Of a DNA stretch of 10,263 bases, positions 1 through 6,215 are shown piece after piece; position 1 is the stretch's first letter, and every line of letters begins with the position of its first letter. The notes below the pieces were generated by a model. It saw only the letters and a program-made list of their open reading frames with translations. It was not told the DNA's origin and searched no databases. Source of the stretch: Actinomycetes bacterium (GTDB lineage Bacteria > Actinomycetota > Acidimicrobiia > Acidimicrobiales > CADCSY01). The stretch covers positions 1 through 10,263 of the forward strand of contig JAODBP010000223.1 of the NCBI GenBank assembly GCA_025464025.1. Direction: 5' to 3'. The translations under genes and the position numbers were made by a program.

Positions 1-1527
1 GCCCCGGTTGAGCGTCGAGTCCGAGCGGCCCGAGATCACGCAGCTGCCGTCGTCGTCGAAGGCGATCCAGTCGCCGTGGCGCCACACGCCGGGGAACTCG
101 TCGAAGTACGCCGACCGGTAACGCGACCCGTCGGTGTCACCCCAGAAGCCGACCGGCATCGACGGCATGGGCTCGGTGATGACGAGCTCACCCAGTTCCC
201 CGACGACCGACCGGCCGGCGGGATCGAAGGCCTCGACCTTGGCGCCGAGGGCCCGGCCGGAGATGCGGCCCTCCCGCACCGCCAGCATCGGGCAGGCGCC
301 GACGAAGGCGGAGCAGATGTCGGTGCCGCCGCTGGCCGAGTTGAGCAGAGCATCGCTGCTCACCGCCTCGTACACCCACCGGAAGCCCTCCGGCGGCAGC
401 GGGGCGCCGGTCGACCCGACGCCCCGGATGCGGGACAGGTCGCTGGTCTTGGCCGGCTCCAGCCCCGCCTTGCGGCAGGCGAGGAGGAAGGGGGCGCTGA
501 CGCCGAACACGGTCGTCTCCGTCTCCTCGGCCAGCCGCCACAGAGTCGTGAGGTCGGGACTGGCGAGGTCGCCGTCGAAGAGAACCACGGCCGAGCCCAC
601 GGCCAGCCCCGACAGGAGGAGGTTCCACATCATCCAGCCGGTGGTCGAGAACCAGAAGAACCGGTCGCCGGGCCCGAGGTCGTGGTGGAGGGCGAGCGCC
701 TTGAGGTGCTCGACCAGGATCCCGCCATGCCCGTGGACGATGGCCTTGGGCAGCCCCGTGGTGCCGGACGAGAACAGCACGTAGAGCGGGTGGTCGAACG
801 GGACCGGCTCGAAGGCGACCTCGGCCGGCTCGGCCAGCAGGTCGTCCCAGCCGGTGTCGACGTCGACGACGTGGCGCAGGGTCGGTAGGGCGCCGACGAT
901 GGCGTCGACCTCGGCCGTGCGATCGATGGCCTTGTCGCCGTAGCGGTAGCCCCGGGTGACGAGCAGGACCGCCGGGTCGAGCTGGCCGAAGCGGTCGGTG
1001 ACGCTGCGGACGCCGAACTCCGGTGGGCACGACGCCCACACCGCGCCGAGGCTGGCCGTGGCGAGGAAGGCCACCAGCGCCTCCGGGCCGTTGGGCAGGT
1101 AGGCCACGACCCGGTCGTCCCGAACGACGCCGAGCCGGACCAGCCCGGCCCGGCACCGGCCCACCAGGTCGCGCAGCTCGTCCCACGAGAGCTCGCGGTC
1201 GGCGCGCGACTGGGAGCGGGCGATGACCGCCGGCTCGGACCCGGTGGTGGCCAGTGCCCGCTCGGCGTAGTTCAGCCGGGCACCTGGGAACCACTCGGTG
1301 CCGGGCATGCCCGGGTGGCGGAGCACGGCCTCGTACGGGGCCGACGACCGGACCTCGAAGAAGGCCCAGATCGACGACCAGAAGCCCTCGAGGTCGTCGA
1401 CCGACCAGCGCCACAGGTCGTCGTAGCCGTCGAACCGCAGCCCTCGCTCGTCGGCCAGCCAGGCCAGGTAGCGGCCGATCGTGGTCGACGTGGCGGCGTC
1501 GGCCGGCGGCGTCCAGAGGACGGTCAC
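1..1527 (-). CDS. aacS: Acetoacetyl-CoA synthetase (acetoacetate--CoA ligase), C-terminus off the left edge
   Basis: This cytoplasmic adenylate-forming enzyme converts acetoacetate, ATP and CoA to acetoacetyl-CoA, AMP and PPi. The 509 visible codons begin with an acetyl-CoA-synthetase-type N-terminal cap, with DDLWRWSVDDLEGFW near residue 40 and GTEWFPGARLNYAE near residue 78. The ATP-binding P-loop SGTTGLPK lies at residues 254-261, followed by STTGWMMWN, the SASGGTDI motif and RHGDW with the ribose-binding Asp at 486. The frame runs off the edge just after ISGRSDSTLNRG, so the swinging C-terminal domain (roughly 140 residues in a family of about 650) is missing. The GTG start at 1527-1525 overlaps the stop of the upstream lyase gene as GTGA, which fixes the start and implies coupled translation. 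The family assignment is strong. The N-terminal cap and the neighbouring CoA-lyase favour acetoacetate over acetate as substrate. Confidence 0.92.
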   Translation of the reverse strand, partial: MTVLWTPPADAATSTTIGRYLAWLADERGLRFDGYDDLWRWSVDDLEGFWSSIWAFFEVRSSAPYEAVLRHPGMPGTEWFPGARLNYAERALATTGSEPAVIARSQSRADRELSWDELRDLVGRCRAGLVRLGVVRDDRVVAYLPNGPEALVAFLATASLGAVWASCPPEFGVRSVTDRFGQLDPAVLLVTRGYRYGDKAIDRTAEVDAIVGALPTLRHVVDVDTGWDDLLAEPAEVAFEPVPFDHPLYVLFSSGTTGLPKAIVHGHGGILVEHLKALALHHDLGPGDRFFWFSTTGWMMWNLLLSGLAVGSAVVLFDGDLASPDLTTLWRLAEETETTVFGVSAPFLLACRKAGLEPAKTSDLSRIRGVGSTGAPLPPEGFRWVYEAVSSDALLNSASGGTDICSAFVGACPMLAVREGRISGRALGAKVEAFDPAGRSVVGELGELVITEPMPSMPVGFWGDTDGSRYRSAYFDEFPGVWRHGDWIAFDDDGSCVISGRSDSTLNRG

Positions 1528-2300
1528 GCCGACAGGATCGCGCGGGCCCGGGCGGCCACGACCTCGTCGACCATCTGGCCCTCGAACGCGATCGTCATCC
1601 CGCCGGCGGCGTCGAACGCGGCCAGCAGCCGGTGGGCCCGGTCGACCTCGTCGGCCGACGGGAGGAACGCCTCGTTGGCCAGGGCGACCTGGGCCGGGTG
1701 GATGCAGAGCTTGCCGGCGTAGCCCAGGGCCCGGGCCTCGCCGGCCTCCCGGGTGAAGCGGTCGCCGTCGCCGAAGTCGAGCGTCACGAGGTCGAGGGCA
1801 GGCACGCCGGCGAGGCGGGCGGCCATGGCGACGAGGGCCCGGGCCGTCGCCACCTCGGCGTTGGCGTCGGTGCGCACGCCGCCGAGGTCGGCGACGTAGT
1901 CCTCGGCGCCGAAGTAGCAGGCGACCACCGAGCCGCCGAGGGCGTCACGGGCGTCGGCCACGCCCCGGACCGTCTCGATGCCGGCCACGACCGGTCGACC
2001 CAGGTCGATCGGGGCCTCCAGCTTCGGGACCACCACGGCGAGGATCCCCTCGGGCAGGGCGGCCACGTCACCGTCGAACCACTCGGTGCCAGGCGGGTTC
2101 ACCCGCACGCACACCGGGACGGTGCCGGTCAGGGCGGCGGCCGCCTCGCGGACCGAGGCACGGGCATCGACCTTGGCCGCCGGGGGCACGGCGTCCTCGA
2201 GGTCGAGGACGACGACGTCGGGCCGGGCGCGGGGGGCCTTGGCTGCCAGGTCGGGCCGGTTGCCGGGGACGAAGAGCATGCTCCGCCAGCGGGCGTTCAC
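1524..2300 (-). CDS. CitE/HpcH-family acyl-CoA lyase (HMG-CoA, citramalyl-CoA or malyl-CoA lyase-like)
   Basis: A 258-residue TIM-barrel lyase of the citrate lyase beta / HpcH-HpaI aldolase family, which cleaves beta-hydroxyacyl-CoAs with Mg2+. Visible family marks are [13 protein letters not shown] at residues 6-18, LDLEDAVPP at 32-40, Arg66 in VRVNPPG, Glu109 in GIETVRG and Asp134 in FGAEDY (the expected substrate and Mg2+ contacts), and GKLCIHPAQ in the C-terminal part. There are no citrate lyase alpha or gamma subunits nearby, so it is a stand-alone CoA-ester lyase. The GTG start at 2300-2298 overlaps the stop of the hydratase gene by four bases and gives the usual family N-terminus, whereas a start further upstream would run into the hydratase gene. 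Placed between a MaoC hydratase and acetoacetyl-CoA synthetase, it plausibly releases acetoacetate plus acetyl-CoA from HMG-CoA. Citramalyl-CoA or malyl-CoA cleavage is also possible, since substrate cannot be read from sequence. Confidence 0.9.
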   Translation of the reverse strand: MNARWRSMLFVPGNRPDLAAKAPRARPDVVVLDLEDAVPPAAKVDARASVREAAAALTGTVPVCVRVNPPGTEWFDGDVAALPEGILAVVVPKLEAPIDLGRPVVAGIETVRGVADARDALGGSVVACYFGAEDYVADLGGVRTDANAEVATARALVAMAARLAGVPALDLVTLDFGDGDRFTREAGEARALGYAGKLCIHPAQVALANEAFLPSADEVDRAHRLLAAFDAAGGMTIAFEGQMVDEVVAARARAILSA

Positions 2301-2767
2301 GCCGGTCGGCGGTGCATCAGCGCCGAGCGGCGACACCGGGCCACCACCTCGTCGCGCTGGTTGAACGCGGTGTGCTCGAAGGTGACGATCCCCTGCGTGG
2401 GTCGCGACGACGACGCCCGCGCCGAGACGACCTCGGTCCGGGCGTGGATCGAGTCGCCGTGGAACACCGGGGTCGGGAAGGCGATCTCCTCGAAGCCGAG
2501 GTTGGCCACCGTGGTGCCGTGCGTCGTCTCGTACACCGACAGGCCGATCAGCAGGGCCAGCGTGAACATGCTGTTCACCAGCCGGGCGCCGAACTCCGTC
2601 TCCGCCGCGAACGACTCGTCGAGGTGGAGCGGCTGGGGGTTCATCGTCATGACCGAGAACAGCGTGTTGTCGCCCTCGGTGATGGTGCGGGTGACGGCGT
2701 GGTCGATGACGAGCCCGGGCGTCAGGTCCTCGAACCACCGGCCCAACACCGGGCGATCACCGGCCAT
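2297..2767 (-). CDS. MaoC-family (R)-specific enoyl-CoA hydratase / dehydratase
   Basis: A 156-residue single hot-dog protein of the MaoC dehydratase family, which adds water to or removes it from CoA thioesters. The N-terminal [20 protein letters not shown] is typical of MaoC proteins. The catalytic segment runs from EGDN (Asp33, Asn34) to MNPQPLHLD (Asn43, His48, Asp50). The QPLHLD form resembles mesaconyl-CoA or 3-methylglutaconyl-CoA hydratase relatives more than the short PhaJ hydratases. The ATG at 2767-2765 shares its A with the TGA of the upstream dehydrogenase gene (TGATG), and the 3' end overlaps the lyase gene by four bases. Hydratase followed directly by a CitE-type lyase is a recurring pair in ethylmalonyl-CoA, itaconate and leucine routes, so the product of this enzyme is probably the substrate of the lyase. 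The exact acyl group is unknown. Confidence 0.9.
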   Translation of the reverse strand: MAGDRPVLGRWFEDLTPGLVIDHAVTRTITEGDNTLFSVMTMNPQPLHLDESFAAETEFGARLVNSMFTLALLIGLSVYETTHGTTVANLGFEEIAFPTPVFHGDSIHARTEVVSARASSSRPTQGIVTFEHTAFNQRDEVVARCRRSALMHRRPA

Positions 2768-4017
2768 CAGCGGGGGGAGGCGCTCCGGGGCACGTCGCGG
2801 AAGGCGACGTCGCGGTCGAGCGTTCGCTCGCGCGGCATCCCGAGCACCCGCTCGCTGATGACGTTGCGCGCCATCTCGGTGGTGCCCCCGCCGATGCAGG
2901 ACACCTGACGCATGAGGAACTCGTTGCCCACCTCGGCCACCTCCCCATCATCGTCGGTCCACGCCGCGCCCGCGCCACCGGCCAGCTCGAAGGCGATGGT
3001 GGTGCGGCGGGCCCTCGTCACACCGCCGAAGAGGCGGCCGATGGCGGCGGACTGGTCGGACATGGTGCCGGTCATGATGCCCTGCCCGACGCGGCGCTTG
3101 AGCGCCTCGCCGACCAGCTCGAGCACCTGCGCCTCCCCGACGAGGTCGCGGGCGTGCGGGTCGTCGAGCCGGCCAGCGGCGCGGGCCACGTCGAGCATGC
3201 CGCCGGCGGACTCGCCGCCCCGCTGGGTGCCGGCCGGGACCGTGACGTACGGCGAGTTGTAGAGCATCCGCTCGTGGAACATCCACCGGGTGGCGACGGT
3301 CCAGCCGTCGTCGACCTCGCCGATGCGGTCGCCGTCGGGCACCCGCACGTCGGTGAAGAACTCCTGGCAGAACTCGCGGTTGCCGTTGAGCATCTCGATG
3401 CGGTGCACCTCGATGCCGGCCGCGTCGATCGGGACCATGAACACGGTGAGGCCGCGGTGCTTCGGCACCTCCCAGTTGGTGCGGGCCAGGCACAGGCCCC
3501 AGTCCGACCACCAGGCGCCGGTGGTCCAGACCTTCGAGCCGTTCAGCACCCACTCGTCGCCGTCGCGCACCGCGGTCATCTGGGCGCCGGCCATGTCGGA
3601 GCCGCCGCTGGGCTCGGAGAGGAACTGCATCCAGATCTCCTCGCCCTTCAGGATGGCGGGGAGGTGGTGCTCCTTCTGCTCCTCGGTGCCGAAGTCGAGC
3701 AGGACGGCGGCGCACGGCGTGAACGTCGGCACCTGGAGGTGCATCGGGTACTCGAAGTCGACGAGCTCCTCGGTCAGCGCCTTCTGGTGCTCGGGTGTGA
3801 GGCCCTGCCCGCCGTAGGTGGGCGGGAAGCAGACGCCGGCGAGCCCGGCGTCGAAGAACATGCGCTGGAGGTCGCGGTCGCGGGCCACCGCGGCCAGCTC
3901 CTCCTCGTCGGGCTTGTCCCGGAGCGACATCCCCGTCATGCCGACGTTGCGCAGGTTGGCCCGGATCCAGGTCCGCGCCCGCTGCCGGAACGCCTCGACG
4001 TCCTCGATGTCGCTCAC
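2767..4017 (-). CDS. Acyl-CoA dehydrogenase-family protein, likely catalytic subunit of a heteromeric (FadE-type) enzyme
   Basis: A 416-residue flavoprotein of the acyl-CoA dehydrogenase family, which introduces a trans-2 double bond into an acyl-CoA. The N-terminal helical domain is followed by FAD/substrate motifs [14 protein letters not shown] (131-144) and [11 protein letters not shown] (165-174). At the usual C-terminal catalytic position (Y-E-G-T in medium-chain enzymes) it reads IGGGTTEM, with Gly for Glu. A Glu is present instead at 249 in FHERML, the helix-G position used by isovaleryl-CoA dehydrogenase and, as I recall, by mycobacterial ChsE4. It lacks the R-x-x-F-G-x-P FAD-contact motif, which the partner subunit does carry. 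The GTG start at 4017-4015 overlaps the partner's stop as GTGA. In-frame sequence upstream lies inside the partner gene and is not part of this protein. The family is certain; the heteromeric assembly is inferred. Confidence 0.9.
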   Translation of the reverse strand: MSDIEDVEAFRQRARTWIRANLRNVGMTGMSLRDKPDEEELAAVARDRDLQRMFFDAGLAGVCFPPTYGGQGLTPEHQKALTEELVDFEYPMHLQVPTFTPCAAVLLDFGTEEQKEHHLPAILKGEEIWMQFLSEPSGGSDMAGAQMTAVRDGDEWVLNGSKVWTTGAWWSDWGLCLARTNWEVPKHRGLTVFMVPIDAAGIEVHRIEMLNGNREFCQEFFTDVRVPDGDRIGEVDDGWTVATRWMFHERMLYNSPYVTVPAGTQRGGESAGGMLDVARAAGRLDDPHARDLVGEAQVLELVGEALKRRVGQGIMTGTMSDQSAAIGRLFGGVTRARRTTIAFELAGGAGAAWTDDDGEVAEVGNEFLMRQVSCIGGGTTEMARNVISERVLGMPRERTLDRDVAFRDVPRSASPR

Positions 4018-5162
4018 GCCCGCTCCTCCTGCTGCTCCTGCTGCTCGATCAGGTCGACGATCCGTCGGCGGTGCTCGGCCGGGGTGCCGTACAGGGCCCG
4101 GTCGAGGGTGTGGCGCCGGAAGTACAGGTGCAGGTCGTGCTCGAACGTCACGCCGATGCCGCCGTGGAGCTGGACGCAGTCCTGCATGAGCTCGGCGCCG
4201 TAGTCGCCGATGAACGCCTTCGCCGCGCTGACGAGCACAGCGGCGTCGGGGGTGCCGGCGGCCACGGCGGCGGCCGCCTCGTCGCTGATGGCATGGCTCG
4301 CCTCCAACCACGACTTCATGTCGGCGAACCGGTGCTTCAACGCCTGGTAGGAGGAGAGCGGGCGACCGAAGGAGTAGCGGTCGGACGCCCACTCGACGGT
4401 CATGTCGAACGCCGTCTGCATGGCCCCGACGGCTTCGGCGTTGAGCACGACGAGCGCCAGCTGGAGCTGGCGCTCCACGTCCTCGTCGGCCTTGCCGACC
4501 TGGCCGAGGGCGGCATCGGCCGGCACCCGGACGTCGTCGAAGCGCACGACCGAGAACCGCCGCGTCGTGTCGATCGTGTGCATCGGCGAGACCGAGATCC
4601 CGGGGGCGTCGGTGGGCACGAGCACCTGGGTGAGCCCGTCGCCCGTGCGCCCGGTGACGAGCAGGTGGCTCGACTCCGCAGCCGACTCGACGGGGCGCTT
4701 CTCGCCGTCGAGCACCAGCTCGTCGCCGTCGACCCGGATCGCCAGGGTCACGGCGCCGAGCCGGTCGTGGGGCGCCCGCTCGGCCAGGCACCAGGTGGCG
4801 ACGGAGGTGCCGTCGAGCAGCCCGGCGAGCAGGGCGGCGTGGGCGTCGCCGCCCGCCGCGCTCAGAGCGGCGGCGACGACGTTGGTCGGCAGCAGCGGGC
4901 CGGCGGCGGCGTGGCGACCGAACTCGTGGGCCACGACGCCGAGGTCGACGATGCCGGCGCCGGAGATGGTGCCGCCGCCGTGCTCCTCGCCGACGAGGAG
5001 CGAGGTCCAGCCGAGGTCGGCGCCCTTGCGCCAGTAGCCGGGGTCGTAGCCGGCGGGGTCGCGCCGCAGCTCCCGGAGGCGGCCGACGGGCACGTGCTCC
5101 TTGAGGAAGCGCGCCGTCGTCTCCCGGAAGAACTCCTGGTCCGAGCTCAACGCCAGCAGCAT
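4014..5162 (-). CDS. Acyl-CoA dehydrogenase-family protein, likely non-catalytic partner subunit
   Basis: A 382-residue acyl-CoA dehydrogenase relative and first gene of the minus-strand operon. It keeps the FAD-contact motif DRYSFGRP with SSYQALKHRFADM (261-282) and QLHGGIGVTFEHDLHLYFRR (331-350). It lacks a catalytic Glu at both known places: helix G reads QLALVVLNAEAVG and the C-terminal site reads ALYGTPAEHR (356-365), with Tyr in place of Glu. With the adjacent gene carrying the complementary set of motifs, the pair is best read as an alpha2-beta2 enzyme like the mycobacterial FadE26/27 and FadE28/29 pairs. The C-terminus is a charged tail ([10 protein letters not shown]). I chose the ATG at 5162-5160. 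A purine-rich GGAGAGG lies 11 bases upstream, and the only upstream in-frame ATG (5231-5229) falls inside the predicted promoter. Confidence 0.88.
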   Translation of the reverse strand: MLLALSSDQEFFRETTARFLKEHVPVGRLRELRRDPAGYDPGYWRKGADLGWTSLLVGEEHGGGTISGAGIVDLGVVAHEFGRHAAAGPLLPTNVVAAALSAAGGDAHAALLAGLLDGTSVATWCLAERAPHDRLGAVTLAIRVDGDELVLDGEKRPVESAAESSHLLVTGRTGDGLTQVLVPTDAPGISVSPMHTIDTTRRFSVVRFDDVRVPADAALGQVGKADEDVERQLQLALVVLNAEAVGAMQTAFDMTVEWASDRYSFGRPLSSYQALKHRFADMKSWLEASHAISDEAAAAVAAGTPDAAVLVSAAKAFIGDYGAELMQDCVQLHGGIGVTFEHDLHLYFRRHTLDRALYGTPAEHRRRIVDLIEQQEQQEERA

Positions 5163-5173
5163 GAAGCGCCCAA

Positions 5174-5180
5174 CCTCTCC
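5174..5180 (-). promoter_or_regulatory. Ribosome binding site of the minus-strand operon
   Basis: GGAGAGG on the minus strand, 11 bases before the ATG at 5162. The spacing is slightly long, but it is the only purine-rich stretch in the short predicted leader, and it supports the start chosen for the first dehydrogenase gene. Confidence 0.5.
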
Positions 5181-5198
5181 GTCGATCGAGGACGGCCG

Positions 5199-5228
5199 AC
5201 CGTACCCTCGTAGTTGGACTGCGTCCAA
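5199..5228 (-). promoter_or_regulatory. Predicted sigma-70-type promoter of the acyl-CoA catabolic operon
   Basis: On the minus strand, TTGGAC (5228-5223) and TACGGT (5204-5199) are separated by 18 bases. They resemble the TTGACA and TANNNT hexamers of actinobacterial housekeeping promoters. Transcription would start near 5192, giving a leader of about 30 bases that holds the GGAGAGG ribosome site. The -35 hexamer is one inner arm of the dyad, so this promoter and its plus-strand mirror overlap and probably compete for polymerase or share a regulator. Confidence 0.6.
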
Positions 5229-5243
5229 CATTGAGGCTACCGT
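5214..5243 (+). promoter_or_regulatory. Predicted sigma-70-type promoter of the thioesterase gene
   Basis: On the plus strand, TTGGAC (5214-5219) and TACCGT (5238-5243) are separated by 18 bases. This is the mirror image of the minus-strand promoter, with the same -35 sequence and a -10 differing at one position. The start would fall near 5250, some 27 bases before the ATG at 5277. The arrangement implies coordinated or mutually exclusive transcription of the two operons. Confidence 0.6.
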
Positions 5244-5263
5244 CCCGCCGCTCGGTCGTAGGG

Positions 5264-5270
5264 GGAAGGA
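5264..5270 (+). promoter_or_regulatory. Ribosome binding site of the thioesterase gene
   Basis: GGAAGGA ends six bases before the ATG at 5277, a near-ideal position that fixes the start of the thioesterase reading frame. Confidence 0.7.
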
Positions 5271-5276
5271 TGGGGC

Positions 5277-6080
5277 ATGGAGATCGACGCGTTCCTCGAG
5301 GCGTTCGCGCTGGAAGAGGTCGGCCCCGGCCGCTACCGGGCGCCCAACGTCAAGCTCGGCCACGAGGTCGTCTTCGGCGGCCAGCTCCTGGGCCAGTCGC
5401 TCCTCGCCGCCCTCGCCGGGCACGAGGGCATGGCGGTGAAGACCCTGCACACCGTGTTCGCACGGGGCGCCCGACCCGACCTGCCGGTGGAGCTCACCGT
5501 CGACCCCATGCACGCCGGGCGCAGCTTCGCCAGCAGCTCGGTCACGATCAGCCAGGGCGATCGCCTCTGCACCCGCTCGATCGTGCTGCTGACGGCCGAC
5601 GAGCCCGACCTCATCCGCCACGGCGAGGCGCCGGCCACGGCATCGACGCCCGAGGGGAGCGAGGCCTCGCACGAGACCAGCGGTGCGTGGGAGGTGCGGA
5701 TCGTCGGCGGGGTCGACATCAGCGACCCCGAAGCGGTCGGCCCGGCCGAGCTCGACGTGTGGACCCGCTTCGTCGGGGCGCCCGACGACCCGGCCATCGA
5801 CCAGGCGCTCGTGGCGTTCGCCACCGACGGCTTCCTCATCGGCACCGCCATGCGGCCCCACCCCGGCGTCGGCCAGGCCCAGGCCCACGTGACCTTGGCC
5901 ACGGGCGTCGTCAGCCACACGCTCACCTTCCACGAGCCGTGCGCCGCCGGTGAGTGGCTGCTGCTCTCGCACCGGAGCCCGTACGCGGGACGGGGACGGA
6001 GCTACGGCCGGGCCGACATCTTCCAGGGTGGGCGGCTCGTCGCCTCGTTCGTCCAGGACAACATGATCCGAGCCATGTGA
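5277..6080 (+). CDS. TesB-like acyl-CoA thioesterase (double hot-dog fold)
   Basis: A 267-residue protein of the TesB/thioesterase-like superfamily, expected to hydrolyse acyl-CoAs to free acids and CoA in the cytoplasm. The first hot-dog half has the family motif VVFGGQLLGQSLLAA (31-45) and the segment KTLHTVFARGA. The second half has VVSHTLTFHEP (211-221), SPYAGRGRSYGRADIF and SFVQDNMIR (257-265). Gln260 matches the catalytic Gln of Escherichia coli TesB. Where TesB has its catalytic Asp (LDHAMWFH), this protein has Ser213 followed by His214, so activity is less certain or the mechanism differs. The length is about 20 residues below TesB. The start is supported by a strong ribosome site. 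It diverges from the acyl-CoA dehydrogenase operon through a shared promoter region and may act as an overflow valve that frees CoA from accumulated intermediates. That role is inference. Confidence 0.85.
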   Translation: MEIDAFLEAFALEEVGPGRYRAPNVKLGHEVVFGGQLLGQSLLAALAGHEGMAVKTLHTVFARGARPDLPVELTVDPMHAGRSFASSSVTISQGDRLCTRSIVLLTADEPDLIRHGEAPATASTPEGSEASHETSGAWEVRIVGGVDISDPEAVGPAELDVWTRFVGAPDDPAIDQALVAFATDGFLIGTAMRPHPGVGQAQAHVTLATGVVSHTLTFHEPCAAGEWLLLSHRSPYAGRGRSYGRADIFQGGRLVASFVQDNMIRAM

Positions 6081-6104
6081 TCCTCTGCCTTCGGGGGTGA
6101 CTCC

Positions 6105-6133
6105 TTGACTCGGGCCGCAATGGTTGCTCGGAT
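6105..6133 (+). promoter_or_regulatory. Weak promoter candidate for the ABC importer operon
   Basis: The 135-base gap between thioesterase and permease holds TTGACT (6105-6110) and, 17 bases on, TCGGAT (6128-6133). The -35 match is good and the -10 match poor. An 11-base palindrome GCAA-TGG-TTGC (6117-6127) fills the end of the spacer, where a repressor would block polymerase. I see no convincing terminator after the thioesterase gene, so read-through from the upstream promoter is equally possible. Confidence 0.3.
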
Positions 6134-6196
6134 GACGGCACTGTTAGAGGCGGGGTCCTCGGGTCGAGCGTGACCAGTCGGAGCCCGCCCACGAGC

Positions 6197-6205
6197 GAGG
6201 GAGGG
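6197..6205 (+). promoter_or_regulatory. Ribosome binding site of the fused permease gene
   Basis: The purine run GAGGGAGGG ends ten bases before the ATG at 6216 and supports that start, which gives the short N-terminus before the first membrane segment that is typical of LivH. Confidence 0.55.
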
Positions 6206-6215
6206 TCGACCCCAG

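Larger units (their letters stand above)
5198..5244. repeat. 47-base interrupted dyad in the divergent control region
   Basis: The dyad is centred on base 5221. The inner arms are a perfect 7-base inverted repeat, GTTGGAC-TGC-GTCCAAC (5213-5229). After three unmatched bases on each side, the outer arms (5198-5209 and 5233-5244, GACCGTACCCTC versus GAGGCTACCGTC) match at 10 of 12 positions. In total 17 of 22 arm positions are symmetric. The symmetry coincides with two back-to-back promoters and may also form the binding site of a dimeric regulator such as a TetR-family protein. No regulator gene is in the window. Confidence 0.85.

Noticed and set aside
188..1414. A 408-codon minus-strand open frame in the acetoacetyl-CoA synthetase region
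   Set aside because: It is a shifted frame of the same strand, Arg/Pro/Gly-rich and without family motifs. The frame starting at 1527 carries all ligase motifs.
3154..4203. A 349-codon plus-strand open frame opposite the dehydrogenase genes
   Set aside because: It is low-complexity antisense sequence with no ribosome site and no recognisable motif.
5160..5231. Upstream ATG start (5231-5229) for the first dehydrogenase subunit
   Set aside because: It lies in the predicted promoter dyad, has no ribosome site, and would add residues not usual at the family N-terminus.
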